Positions 44,400 through 55,589 of a DNA stretch of 64,000 nt are shown here, in pieces. Below the pieces are notes generated by a model. It searched no databases, had not been told where the DNA came from, and saw nothing but the letters and a program-made list of their open reading frames with translations. Made by a program: the position numbers and the translations under genes. The DNA comes from Paenibacillus turicensis. GTDB taxonomy: Bacteria; Bacillota; Bacilli; Paenibacillales; Paenibacillaceae. Numbering within the stretch: the stretch's first letter is position 1; each line of letters opens with the position of its first letter. Location: the NCBI RefSeq assembly GCF_017873435.1, contig NZ_JAGGKG010000001.1, positions 310,001-374,000 of the forward strand, in the 5' to 3' direction.

Positions 44400-45314
44400 C
44401 TAATCCGACAGTGCCCGCATGATATTTGATTTCGCCTCTGCCGCAATGTCTTCATTCCCGTCATCGATCGCTTGCATCAAGATCAGCATGGGGATGTATA
44501 CCGCGATCAGCCGCGCCAGCAGCTTCGTTTCCTCATCAGCTCCTCCATACGTTTCAAAAAACACGCCGCGAGCGGAAGGTGGTAAAAAGCTATAAGCGAC
44601 GCTCAAATCGCAAGCCGGATGGCCTACGCTTAGATCGCCCCAATCAATGATGCCGGAAAGGATCCCGTTCTCATTCACAAGCATATTTTTGAAATGAAGA
44701 TCGCCATGTAGCAGTGCATTTACCGCCTCAACACGATCCTTTTGCAGGCTGTTAATATACACTTCGATCACACCGAACTCCTCCGGCGACAAGTCTCCAA
44801 CCACCTTCGATAGAAAGCCCTGCATTTTCACTTTGCGCGATGCTATGTCCGTCAAGTTTCGATGATCTTGCTGAACTCCGCACTTCAGCGCCACCTGCAC
44901 TGGAAACTCATGCAATCTCCGCAAAAATTTCGCCAGCGTCACTGCCGATAAAGCCCTGCGTTCTTCCGTCAAACCGATTGGGAAATCTCCTGGCACGTGG
45001 GCATAACCAAGGAATGGTGCCGGGTATTCATCACTTGCTTCGCCATAAAACAACGGTTTCGGATAAGGGATAGTCAAATATGCCTCCAGCTTCGGCAGCA
45101 ACTCCCCTTCCATACGAATCGCGCCAACTGCAAACGTTCTTCTTGGAAACCGGAATACGTACTCGTCACCGATGAGAAAAACCGTATTGTCCCAGCCCCA
45201 GCCTAATCGCTTCACTTGCTTCGATGATAGCTGAGGGAATTGTCTGCCGATCAGGTTCCGCGCCTGCTCTTCGTTAACCTCCCACTCCGCATCCCATACA
45301 TTTGTTCCTCCCAT
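44400..45314 (-). CDS. Aminoglycoside/macrolide phosphotransferase-family kinase
   Basis: 304 residues from the ATG at 45314, with GGAGG ten bases upstream; an ATG at 45353 lacks a site. The kinase fold shows an N-lobe (VKRLGWGWDNTVFLIGDEYV, FRFPRRTFAVGAIRMEGELL), the catalytic loop ALLHGDLHFKNMLVNE near residue 205 and the metal-binding GIIDWGDLSVGHPACDLSVA. This family phosphorylates aminoglycosides, macrolides, homoserine or other small alcohols; the substrate cannot be told from motifs. The gene is visibly richer in G+C than its neighbours, suggesting acquisition from another lineage. Convergent with the aroK operon. Confidence 0.88.
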   Translation of the reverse strand: MGGTNVWDAEWEVNEEQARNLIGRQFPQLSSKQVKRLGWGWDNTVFLIGDEYVFRFPRRTFAVGAIRMEGELLPKLEAYLTIPYPKPLFYGEASDEYPAPFLGYAHVPGDFPIGLTEERRALSAVTLAKFLRRLHEFPVQVALKCGVQQDHRNLTDIASRKVKMQGFLSKVVGDLSPEEFGVIEVYINSLQKDRVEAVNALLHGDLHFKNMLVNENGILSGIIDWGDLSVGHPACDLSVAYSFLPPSARGVFFETYGGADEETKLLARLIAVYIPMLILMQAIDDGNEDIAAEAKSNIMRALSD

Positions 45315-45399
45315 GAATTGTCTGCCTCCTAGTTCCTTACGTTTTTTAGACATTTACATTCCCTGGAAGTTACGCATAACTGCCCGCTTAGCCTATATT

Positions 45400-46422
45400 T
45401 TAAAAACCCCGCTCGTATTGCTTTGGAATTTCTATCGTTTTATTTAACTGCTGTGCAGCTTCTAATGCCCAATACGCATTTCTCAACATTCCTCTACCTA
45501 CAGCTACAAGCTCAACCGTTTCATTTCCGATAACAGCATTTGCCAAAATAGGGTCATCAAGCTTCCCAACCGCGATCATAGGGACATCTAACGCTTTTTT
45601 AATTGCCTCAGCAAGCGGCAACTGATATCCAGCGTGATTCCCAGGCCTTCTTAACGGTGAGATCGCTCCTTCCCCCCCAGCGGAGACATGGAAAAGATCA
45701 ACACCTGCCTCTTGATATTGTTTAGACATCTCTATGCTTTCCTCGATGCCATAACCATTTTCCACAAACTCCTGTGCAGAAATTCTAAAAATTAACGGCA
45801 TATCCTGTGGCATTTCTTGTTTCGCCGCTTGGATCACTTCTCGTCCAAATTTCGTTAAGTCTTTACCATACTCATCTTTTCTTTGATTCGTTAATGGAGA
45901 GTGAAATTGGTGAATTAAATAACCGTGTGCACCATGGATTTCAACCGTATCTACTCCGATTTCAACAGCACGCGCCACAGCTTGGCGGAATTTCTGTACC
46001 ATTTCTTTGACTTCCTCAGTTGTAAGCTCTCGAGGTTGCTTGTACTTTTCATCAAAAGCAATTGAAGATGGAGCCACAGGAACAGCCGCATGCTCTGCCT
46101 TACGTCCTGCATGTCCAATTTGAATGCCAACCTTAGCACCATAGGAATGACAAGCATCTACGATTCTTTTTAACGCAGGCATTTGCTCATCATTCCATAG
46201 ACCTAAATCATAATCAGAAATACGGCCATCTGGCTCTACATCCGTCATCTCAATAATAATTAACCCAGTACCACCAATAGCACGGCTAACATAATGAATA
46301 TAATGCCAATCCGTTGCGATTCCGTCCTTCTTTTCAACTGAATATTGACACATTGGTGGCATAACAATACGGTTTTTAAGCTCTAACCCTTTTAGCTTAT
46401 AAGGCGTAAACAAATCTGGCAT
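45400..46422 (-). CDS. namA: NADPH dehydrogenase, Old Yellow Enzyme family (YqjM-like)
   Basis: 340 residues, the usual length. An FMN-dependent enoate and nitro reductase of the cytoplasm. Family residues are visible: Cys near position 26 in MPPMCQYSVEKKDG, which tunes the flavin; HYIHYVSRAIGGTGLI; substrate-binding His pair in DTVEIHGAHGYLIHQFHSPL; DLFHVSAGGEG; and VAVGRGMLRNAYWALEA. Linked in other Bacillales to oxidative and xenobiotic stress. Monocistronic or with aroD upstream on the same strand (106-base gap). Confidence 0.95.
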   Translation of the reverse strand: MPDLFTPYKLKGLELKNRIVMPPMCQYSVEKKDGIATDWHYIHYVSRAIGGTGLIIIEMTDVEPDGRISDYDLGLWNDEQMPALKRIVDACHSYGAKVGIQIGHAGRKAEHAAVPVAPSSIAFDEKYKQPRELTTEEVKEMVQKFRQAVARAVEIGVDTVEIHGAHGYLIHQFHSPLTNQRKDEYGKDLTKFGREVIQAAKQEMPQDMPLIFRISAQEFVENGYGIEESIEMSKQYQEAGVDLFHVSAGGEGAISPLRRPGNHAGYQLPLAEAIKKALDVPMIAVGKLDDPILANAVIGNETVELVAVGRGMLRNAYWALEAAQQLNKTIEIPKQYERGF

Positions 46423-46528
46423 GTTAAAAGCTCCTTTCGAGTTTAGAAATCATTTAGAAAAACTAACTCACAAGCTTGGATTAAAAGACAATATCACAGT
46501 AATATTATGAAAATATTTAATGTGTTGT

Positions 46529-47299
46529 CTAACTCAGATTAGTATGCAATAAGTCCAATATTGATCGGAGTGAATTGACATCAACTTGTCCGGGTGCAGA
46601 TGCCTGTTTCCCAATACCAAAGGTCAATGCGGAGCCAAACACTTCTCCAGCTAGGCGTGTAATGACACCTTGTCCTGCCATGGACATCGTAATAATCGGT
46701 GTCGTTGCGTATTGACTATACATCGTATACGTCGCATCCAGCAATGTAATCACATCCTGTGGATTTAAAGGCATCACTGCATATTTAGGCAAGTCAGCAC
46801 CTAAGCGCTGAGCATGTTGAAGCACCGAGATGATCTCATCCTTTGAAGGCGTTTTGACAAAATCGTGCTTAGAAGCAATGACATATACACCATGCTTATG
46901 AGCAAGCTCAATTAACGAGGTAATAGCCTGTTCACTATTGTGTAGCTCTACATCTATAATATCCACCAACCCTGTAGTCACAATTTCTTGATTTAATTGT
47001 ATATAGGAAGCAGGCGTAATGGCCCTTTGCCCTCCCTCTTGTAAACTACGAAATGTAAAAATTAATGGGATTTCTCCTAAAATGGAGCGAATCAACGCCA
47101 GATTCTGCTTCACTTCATCTATATGCTCTACCCGCTCAAAGCAATCCACACGCCATTCTACAAAATCCAAGTTCAACGTTGTTAAATACTTTGCTTCTTC
47201 CTCTAGTTGTGCAGATGTTGTCCCCACCATAGGTACACAAACCTTTGCTGGCCCTTCACCTAATTTTACTTGTCTAATGTTTAGGATTTTATGATTCAT
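46529..47299 (-). CDS. aroD: 3-dehydroquinate dehydratase, type I
   Basis: 256 residues. It dehydrates 3-dehydroquinate to 3-dehydroshikimate via a Schiff base. Motifs: LDFVEWRVDCFE (substrate-binding Glu and Arg), FTFRSLQEGGQ, catalytic His in VIASKHDFVKTPS, Schiff-base Lys in LPKYAVMPLNPQDV, and MSMAGQGVITRLAGEVFGSA with QASAPGQVDV at the end. The ribosome site is weak (GAGGTGTAG, about nine bases before ATG). It is the second aromatic-pathway gene of the window, separate from aroK. Confidence 0.95.
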   Translation of the reverse strand: MNHKILNIRQVKLGEGPAKVCVPMVGTTSAQLEEEAKYLTTLNLDFVEWRVDCFERVEHIDEVKQNLALIRSILGEIPLIFTFRSLQEGGQRAITPASYIQLNQEIVTTGLVDIIDVELHNSEQAITSLIELAHKHGVYVIASKHDFVKTPSKDEIISVLQHAQRLGADLPKYAVMPLNPQDVITLLDATYTMYSQYATTPIITMSMAGQGVITRLAGEVFGSALTFGIGKQASAPGQVDVNSLRSILDLLHTNLS

Positions 47300-47383
47300 G
47301 AAATAGCTACACCTCTACTCTCACTAGCTCTTATGGTCACTTAAATGAAGCATACACTTATTGTGAACCATTGTATCATAACA

Positions 47384-49129
47384 TTAAACCGCGGCAAATT
47401 GGCTGTTATAAAGTGAAGCATAATAACCACCACGTTGGAGCAATTCATCATGACTACCGCTTTCCACCACATCTCCATTTTTCATAAATAAAATTAAGTC
47501 AGCTTCACGAATTGTTGATAAACGGTGGGCAATAACAAAGCTAGTACGCCCTTCAATCATTTTCAGAAATGCCTTTTGAATCCGAACTTCTGTTAATGTA
47601 TCAATACTACTTGTCGCCTCATCTAAAATTAACATCGGTGGGTCCACAAGCATGACACGCGCAATCGTTAGCAATTGCTTTTGACCTTGTGACAAGCTAT
47701 CTCCCGTTCCACTAATACGTGTATTATAGCCTTCTGGCAATCGCTTAATAAAGCTATGTGCATTCGCCGCCTTAGCTGCTGCAATGACTTCTTCATCACT
47801 TGCGTCTGATTTTCCGTAGGCAATATTATCCCGAATCGTACCATCAAACAGCCATGTTTCTTGTAGAACCATCCCGAAATTACGACGTAAGCTATCCCGA
47901 TTAATATCCTTAATGTTCACACCATCAATCGTAATTGTCCCTGCATCCACATCATAAAAACGCATTAATAAGTTAACCAATGTCGTTTTCCCTGCTCCAG
48001 TCTGCCCAACAATGGCAATCCGAGTTCCTGGCTGTACGGTTAAACTAAAATCGGTAATGAGCGGACGCTCTGGAACATAAGCAAATTTAACATGATTAAA
48101 TTCGATGACTCCTTTGCCTTTGTTTTGGCCTACCTGATATTGCCGTGGCGAGTCAGTTTCTTCAACCTCAAGGTCCATTATTGTAAAAATACGTTCAGCA
48201 GAAGCCGTCGCAGACTGAAGCTGTGTTAGTACACCTGTAATTTCATTAAATGGCTTTGCAAACAAGTTCGCATAAATTAGAAAGCTAGATAAATCCCCTA
48301 CAGAAATGCGTGCCATAATTACAGCAATACTACCAATGATTGCAATCGCAGAAAATGTAATATTGTTCACTAAACGTGTTGTAGGGTTAGATAAGGAACT
48401 GGCAAATTGCGATTTCACCCCAGTATCGTATAAGGTTTGATTCAGTGCTTTAAAATCTTGTTCAGCACGTTGTTCATAATGGAACGCCTTAACCACCTTT
48501 GCTCCACCAATCATTTCCTCGATATACCCATTTAGCTGTCCTACAATTTTTGCTTGCTCCTTAAATAAACGTTGAGATCGTCTAGTAATGTAGCGAGCTA
48601 CAAAAAAAGTTACGGGTGCAGATAACACGACAACCAGCGTCATAAGAGGATTAACATAAAGCATAAAGCCCACCGCACCAACGATTGTTACAATTCCAGT
48701 TAGTAAAGTGGAAATCCCTTGTAGTAACCCATCTGAAATGGCATCCATATCATTAACAAAGCGGCTAATGGCATCACCATGTGGATGACGATCATGGAAT
48801 TTAAGTGGTAATTCATCAATATGATCAAATAAATCCGCACGCATATCGTTAATCGTGCAATACGCAATTTGATTACTTAAGTAGGTCAAAACCCAAGTAA
48901 AAACACTTCCAATCGTATAAATAAAAGCTAAGCTAATAAGGATCGAACTAATTCCCCCAAAATAAACTTCATTTGGACCTACCATTTGGTCAATCGCACG
49001 TCCAATTAAGTAAGGGCCAATTAAACTTGCAACAACACTCACAATCGCACTAATTATTGCCCATATTACAGACATCTTATATTTTTTTGTGTATTGCAAA
49101 ACGCGTGACCAGGTGTCTTTTGTACTCAT
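47384..49129 (-). CDS. Heterodimeric ABC exporter, subunit with canonical catalytic site residues
   Basis: 581 residues. Six membrane helices (VIWAIISAIVSVVASLIGPY first) are followed by a nucleotide-binding domain with Walker A GQTGAGKTTLVNLL, Walker B and catalytic Glu in MLILDEATSSID, and switch His in VIAHRLSTIREAD. The signature is non-canonical (LSQGQ instead of LSGGQ). Together with its partner it fits asymmetric exporters such as BmrCD and TM287/288, where one ATP site is degenerate. The start overlaps the partner's stop by four bases (ATGA). Probable multidrug or lipid exporter in the cytoplasmic membrane. Confidence 0.93.
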   Translation of the reverse strand: MSTKDTWSRVLQYTKKYKMSVIWAIISAIVSVVASLIGPYLIGRAIDQMVGPNEVYFGGISSILISLAFIYTIGSVFTWVLTYLSNQIAYCTINDMRADLFDHIDELPLKFHDRHPHGDAISRFVNDMDAISDGLLQGISTLLTGIVTIVGAVGFMLYVNPLMTLVVVLSAPVTFFVARYITRRSQRLFKEQAKIVGQLNGYIEEMIGGAKVVKAFHYEQRAEQDFKALNQTLYDTGVKSQFASSLSNPTTRLVNNITFSAIAIIGSIAVIMARISVGDLSSFLIYANLFAKPFNEITGVLTQLQSATASAERIFTIMDLEVEETDSPRQYQVGQNKGKGVIEFNHVKFAYVPERPLITDFSLTVQPGTRIAIVGQTGAGKTTLVNLLMRFYDVDAGTITIDGVNIKDINRDSLRRNFGMVLQETWLFDGTIRDNIAYGKSDASDEEVIAAAKAANAHSFIKRLPEGYNTRISGTGDSLSQGQKQLLTIARVMLVDPPMLILDEATSSIDTLTEVRIQKAFLKMIEGRTSFVIAHRLSTIREADLILFMKNGDVVESGSHDELLQRGGYYASLYNSQFAAV

Positions 49130-50874
49130 CCTGTAACCCCCTGACTGGCTTGCTGTGTAACATAAACCTCTCTATATACTTCACAAGTATCAACTAACTC
49201 CTCGTGACGACCTATGCCAACAATACGTCCTTCATCAAATACAATAATTTGATCAGCATGTTGCACCGTACTCACTCGTTGAGAAACAAGTAAAACGGTT
49301 GATTGTGCACTATATTTTGAAATGGCTTGACGTAATGCCGCATCGGTTGCAAAATCAAGTGCACTTGCTGAATCGTCAAGAATTAGTATTTCAGGATTAG
49401 CTACAACTGCTCGAGCAATCGTAAGACGTTGCTTTTGACCACCAGACAAGTTTTTACCGCCTCTTTCAATCATCGTTTCATATCCATCAGGCAACTTACT
49501 AATAAACTCATCTGCTTGAGCGATTTGCGCTGCAAGCTTGATTTGCTCATCCGTAGCTGTATCTTTTCCCCATCTAATGTTTTCTGCAATAGTCCCATAA
49601 AATAGCAAAGCCTTTTGCGGTACAATACCCATCTTATTACGTAGCTCTATAAGTGGATAATCTTTAACATTTACCCCATCTACAAGCACTTCACCTTGAC
49701 TTACGTCGTAAAAACGAGGAATTAAATTCACGAAGGTGGATTTCCCCATTCCAGTTCCCCCAATAATACCCACCGTTTGACCTGGATATATTGCAACAGA
49801 CACATCCTGTAAAGCAAGATCCCCTGTTGAGTTATAACCAAAGGAAACCTGTTTAAATTCAATTTTTGGTGTTATTGCTGATGTAGCATCTTGTTCCTTA
49901 CTTTGAGTATAGCTCTCACCATCTGCAATCGTACCCTGAACAGCAAGCACCTCATTAATTCTGGCAGCAGACGAAGATGCCTTTGTAAATAAAATGACAA
50001 GATTAGACACTACAATAAGTGCTAACAAAATTTGCGTAACATAGTTAATAAACGCAATCACTTCACCTTGGGATAATGTTCCCGACTCAATATGAAATCC
50101 ACTCACCCATAAAATGATAATAATCGTCCCATTCACCACAAAGCTAGTTGCAGGACTTAGCAAAGAAGAAATTTTACCTACTCTAAGTGCAGTTTGCGTA
50201 ACATCATCTGATGAAGCATGGAAACGTTGACGCTCTGCACGTCGTTTAGCAAAAGCACGGATAACTCGAACACCATTCAAGTTTTCGCTTAGAACTAAAG
50301 CAACTTGGTCTAATTTTTTTTGATAGCTACGATATAAAGGTGAAGATTTGGTAATGACCAAATACAACACTATGGCAAAGATCGGCGTTGATGCTAACAC
50401 AATTAAAGCAAGTCTAAAATCTAAAATCATCGACATAATGATGGCCCCGATACAAATAAACGGTGCTCTAATAACTAAACGAATCAGCATCGCAACAGCA
50501 ACCTGCAGTTGATTTACATCATTTGTAATTCTATTTACTAACGATGAAGTGCCAAAGCGATCCATTTCCTTATGTGAAAAAGTAAAAATATGCTTGAACA
50601 ATGTATCCCTTAAGGAAGTACCAAAGCCTTGGGAAGCACGTGCTGCATAATATTGACAAATCATGGCACAACCAAAGCCCAGTACTGTCATAATCAACAT
50701 TAAGCTACCCATTTTTAGCACATAATTGGTATCTTTCTCACCAATTCCATGATTGATAATAAGTGCAACGATCGTAGGCAACAATAGCTCTAAAATTGCC
50801 TCCAATAACTTAAAGAAAGGCCCTAATATACTTTCCTTTAAATATGGCCTTAAATAAGATTTTAATTTGAACAT
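49126..50874 (-). CDS. Heterodimeric ABC exporter, subunit with degenerate ATP site
   Basis: 582 residues from the ATG at 50874, preceded by GGTGG. Six membrane helices, then a nucleotide-binding domain with Walker A GGTGMGKSTFVNLI and a proper LSGGQ signature. The catalytic Glu after Walker B is Asp (LILDDSASALD), and the switch His is Gln (LLVSQRVSTVQHAD). These substitutions define the degenerate site of asymmetric exporters and complement the LSQGQ signature of the partner. First gene of the pair, divergent from a LysR regulator. Confidence 0.93.
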   Translation of the reverse strand: MFKLKSYLRPYLKESILGPFFKLLEAILELLLPTIVALIINHGIGEKDTNYVLKMGSLMLIMTVLGFGCAMICQYYAARASQGFGTSLRDTLFKHIFTFSHKEMDRFGTSSLVNRITNDVNQLQVAVAMLIRLVIRAPFICIGAIIMSMILDFRLALIVLASTPIFAIVLYLVITKSSPLYRSYQKKLDQVALVLSENLNGVRVIRAFAKRRAERQRFHASSDDVTQTALRVGKISSLLSPATSFVVNGTIIIILWVSGFHIESGTLSQGEVIAFINYVTQILLALIVVSNLVILFTKASSSAARINEVLAVQGTIADGESYTQSKEQDATSAITPKIEFKQVSFGYNSTGDLALQDVSVAIYPGQTVGIIGGTGMGKSTFVNLIPRFYDVSQGEVLVDGVNVKDYPLIELRNKMGIVPQKALLFYGTIAENIRWGKDTATDEQIKLAAQIAQADEFISKLPDGYETMIERGGKNLSGGQKQRLTIARAVVANPEILILDDSASALDFATDAALRQAISKYSAQSTVLLVSQRVSTVQHADQIIVFDEGRIVGIGRHEELVDTCEVYREVYVTQQASQGVTG

Positions 50875-50951
50875 AAACCACCACACCTAACCTATGTAAT
50901 ATATGATTACGATTCCTTCCTTTTCTAATCCATTTATGATTATGGCATATG

Positions 50952-50980
50952 ATAAACTATATTGAAAATATTTAGTTTAT
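50952..50980. promoter_or_regulatory. Inverted repeat between ABC exporter and lysR genes
   Basis: ATAAACTA (50952-50959) and TAGTTTAT (50973-50980) are perfect inverted arms 13 bases apart. A further ATAAACT lies at 51010-51016. The position between divergent genes suggests a binding site for the adjacent LysR protein. This is inferred. Confidence 0.5.
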
Positions 50981-51095
50981 ATCTTTGATATATGATATAA
51001 GTATGGATAGATAAACTTTTGCTTCATACGAACCTTTGTTAATTTATTTTCTCCATCCAGCTTCTTTAATAAGATTTTTGAAAGGAAAATTCGAC

Positions 51096-51983
51096 ATGGA
51101 CATAAGACAATTAAAATATTTTTTGACCATTGCTGAAGAAGGTAGCATTACAGCGGCAGCTAAAAAGTTAGCTATGGCACAACCTCCTTTAAGTCAACAA
51201 TTAAAGCAATTGGAGGAGGAGCTCGGTGTCCAGCTTATGGAGCGTGGAGCTCGCAATATTACGCTTACTGATGCTGGTCTCATCCTTCAAAACAGAGCTA
51301 AGCAAATTATCGCTCTAAACGACTCAGCAGCAAGAGAAGTAAGAGATATAAGTAGTGGTCTAAGTGGAACGCTAGCCATTGGTACCGTTTCTTCCTCAGC
51401 CTCCACTTTGCTAAAGCAACGCTTAACCTATTTTCATGGACAATACCCAGACGTTACGTTTGAAATTCATGAAGGCAACACATTTAGTATGATTGATTTA
51501 CTTAATAAAGGAATTATTGAAATCGGAATCGTAAGAACTCCTTTTAATGTAACCAACTTAAATTGCACCTATGCTGAAACAGAGCCAATGGTAGCAGTGA
51601 TGACAACAGAACACGATTGGGATGTGTCGAATACAGAAATTCAGATGGATGATTTAAAAGGACGGCCTCTAATTATTTATCGACGTTTTGAACAGCTTAT
51701 TATAAACACCTGTTATCAAAGTCATTTTGAGCCTTCTATTTTATGTAAAAATGATGATGCTCGTACCACTCTGTTATGGGCTAATGCAGGGCTAGGTATC
51801 GGTATTTTGCCTAAGTCGGCTGTATATGCTTTAACAGATCATAACGATTTACGAATCAAGGTGATCCAAAATGAAGCTCTTCATACTCGGATTGCTGCCA
51901 TTTGGAACAAGGATCGTTATCTCTCTTCTGCTGCGAGGAAATTTATTGAATGCTTTAACGGGATAAAATCAGGCATTGAATGA
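51096..51983 (+). CDS. LysR-family transcriptional regulator
   Basis: 295 residues from the ATG at 51096, preceded by GAAAGGA; the frame extends 20 codons further without support. The N-terminal helix-turn-helix is MDIRQLKYFLTIAEEGSITA then AAKKLAMAQPPLSQQLKQLE and LGVQLMERGARNITLT. The C-terminal inducer-binding domain begins LSGTLAIGTVSSSASTLL. The PPLSQQ sequence is common in the CatM/BenM-AlsR-like branch. It is transcribed away from the ABC exporter pair, and an inverted repeat lies between them. It may therefore control the exporter, but that is only positional evidence. Confidence 0.93.
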   Translation: MDIRQLKYFLTIAEEGSITAAAKKLAMAQPPLSQQLKQLEEELGVQLMERGARNITLTDAGLILQNRAKQIIALNDSAAREVRDISSGLSGTLAIGTVSSSASTLLKQRLTYFHGQYPDVTFEIHEGNTFSMIDLLNKGIIEIGIVRTPFNVTNLNCTYAETEPMVAVMTTEHDWDVSNTEIQMDDLKGRPLIIYRRFEQLIINTCYQSHFEPSILCKNDDARTTLLWANAGLGIGILPKSAVYALTDHNDLRIKVIQNEALHTRIAAIWNKDRYLSSAARKFIECFNGIKSGIE

Positions 51984-52036
51984 CTAAGACTCTAAGAATA
52001 TTGCGTAATTCAACCATTTGGAAAGAAAATTTTCTG

Positions 52037-52059
52037 ATACTAGTACCTGGTACTAGTAT
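52037..52059. promoter_or_regulatory. FapR-like operator upstream of the acyl-CoA synthetase gene
   Basis: ATACTAGTACC and GGTACTAGTAT are perfect 11-base arms around one T. The centre TAGTACCTGGTACTA agrees with the FapR site known from Bacillus lipid-synthesis genes (TTAGTACCT...TACTAA, from memory). It lies just upstream of a TATAAT box at 52067-52072, over the -35 region, so binding would repress. Confidence 0.75.
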
Positions 52060-52066
52060 TAAGTGT

Positions 52067-52072
52067 TATAAT
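52067..52072 (+). promoter_or_regulatory. -10 box of the acyl-CoA synthetase promoter
   Basis: TATAAT 44 bases before the ATG. The -35 region falls in the palindrome and is a poor match, which suits a regulated promoter. Confidence 0.65.
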
Positions 52073-52115
52073 GAAGAAACACTACTAATTTGAACGTATA
52101 AAGGAGATTATCCTA

Positions 52116-53708
52116 ATGAATTTTGAGCAATGGAATGCACCTGAACAGTACAATTTAACTTCCGAGATGGATCATCATCCTGAGAATAAAATTGCCCTTA
52201 AATGGTTAAATGAGCAAGGCGACTATGAAGAAATAACGTATGGTAATTTAATGAAAAAGGCAAACCAGCTTGCAAATGGATTAGAAAAGCTAGGCTTAAG
52301 TAAAGGGGATCGCGTCCTCGTGATGGTTCCACGCCAAATTATTGCCTATGTGATTTATTTAGCTTGTCTAAAGCTAGGGGTTGCTGTAATTCCATCCTCA
52401 GAAATGCTACGTGCCAAAGACTTGGAATATCGATTTAACCATTCTGGAGCGAAAGCCGTGATTGCTTGGTCCTCTCTAACCACTGAGGTTGACAAAATTG
52501 AAGAGGACACGCCTTCTTTAGCTTATCGTATTTCAGTTTCTCAACATAATGAAAAACCAGCGTCAGGCTGGTACAATCTTGATCAGCTTATGCATGAGCA
52601 AAGTACTGAGTTTGAGACCGTTGCTACTCATCGTGATGACATGGCAATTTTAGCTTATACTTCAGGTACAACAGGGAATCCAAAAGGGGTTATCCATAGT
52701 CATGGCTGGGCATACGCACATTTAAAAATTGCCTCTACCCTATGGCTAGATATTCAACCACAGGATACCGTGTGGGCAACGGCAGCACCTGGCTGGCAAA
52801 AGTGGATTTGGAGTCCATTTTTATCCGTTTTGGGAAAAGGAGCTACAGGCATTGTTTACAATGGTTCTTTTCAGCCAAAGCAATATCTTAGCTTAATTGA
52901 AAAGCATAGAGTTCAGGTATTATGCTGCACACCAACAGAGTTTAGATTGATGGCTAAAAGCGGCCATTTAGGAGAACATGACTTAGCTTCATTACGAAGT
53001 GTGGTCTCTGCGGGTGAACCCCTAAATCAAGAGGTCATTAATACGTTTAAACGGGAATGTAACATTACGATTCGTGATGGCTACGGACAAACCGAAAGCA
53101 CCTTGTTAATCGGAACTTTAATGGATACACCTATTCGGTTGGGTTCGATGGGAAAAGCTATTTCTCCAAAATTAATTGAAATTGTTGACGAGGATGGCAC
53201 ACCTGTTGCGCCAAATGAAATTGGTGACATCGCTGTTCATTTAGATATGCCAGCCCTATTTAAGGGTTATTATAATGATCCTGAGCGTAAAAAAAGCAGT
53301 CAACGTGGTCAGTATTTTGTTACAGGCGATCGCGCAAGAGTAGATGAGGATGGGTACTTCTGGTATGAGGGTCGCAACGATGATATTATAATTAGCTCTG
53401 GTTATACGATTGGCCCCTTTGAGGTTGAAGAGGCTTTGATGAAGCATACTGCTGTTAAAGAATGTGCAGTTGTTGCTAGTCCTGATGAAATTAGAGGCTC
53501 CGTTGTAAAAGCGTTTGTTGTACTGGTCGATGGTGTTAGCGAATCACATGATTTGGCACGTGAGCTACAAAGTCACGTTAAATCGTTAACAGCACCTTAT
53601 AAATATCCAAGAAAAATTGAATTCATTGCTGAACTACCTAAAACAACATCGGGTAAAATTCGTCGCGTAGAGCTTAGAGAAATGGAACGAAAAAACTTGT
53701 TGCTTTAA
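52116..53708 (+). CDS. Acyl-CoA synthetase (AMP-forming), MbcS/medium-chain type
   Basis: 530 residues, ATG with AAAGGAG upstream. It activates a short, branched or medium-chain acid to acyl-CoA through an acyl-adenylate. P-loop motif: AILAYTSGTTGNPKGVIHSH near residues 180-200. Further core motifs: IRDGYGQTESTLLIGT, YFVTGDRARVDEDGYFWYEG, NDDIIISSGYTIGPFEVEEA and the C-terminal catalytic Lys in LPKTTSGKIRRVEL. The FapR-like palindrome at its promoter ties it to membrane lipid homeostasis (inference). It stands alone; a terminator follows. Confidence 0.9.
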   Translation: MNFEQWNAPEQYNLTSEMDHHPENKIALKWLNEQGDYEEITYGNLMKKANQLANGLEKLGLSKGDRVLVMVPRQIIAYVIYLACLKLGVAVIPSSEMLRAKDLEYRFNHSGAKAVIAWSSLTTEVDKIEEDTPSLAYRISVSQHNEKPASGWYNLDQLMHEQSTEFETVATHRDDMAILAYTSGTTGNPKGVIHSHGWAYAHLKIASTLWLDIQPQDTVWATAAPGWQKWIWSPFLSVLGKGATGIVYNGSFQPKQYLSLIEKHRVQVLCCTPTEFRLMAKSGHLGEHDLASLRSVVSAGEPLNQEVINTFKRECNITIRDGYGQTESTLLIGTLMDTPIRLGSMGKAISPKLIEIVDEDGTPVAPNEIGDIAVHLDMPALFKGYYNDPERKKSSQRGQYFVTGDRARVDEDGYFWYEGRNDDIIISSGYTIGPFEVEEALMKHTAVKECAVVASPDEIRGSVVKAFVVLVDGVSESHDLARELQSHVKSLTAPYKYPRKIEFIAELPKTTSGKIRRVELREMERKNLLL

Positions 53709-55494
<1,786 letters not shown>

Positions 55495-55589
55495 CATCTA
55501 GATCAAATAAAAATGAATTATCTCATTCGCTTTAATAATTAAGAGACTGGAACACAAGAAAAAAACGAACTATGTTACCAGATTTAATT

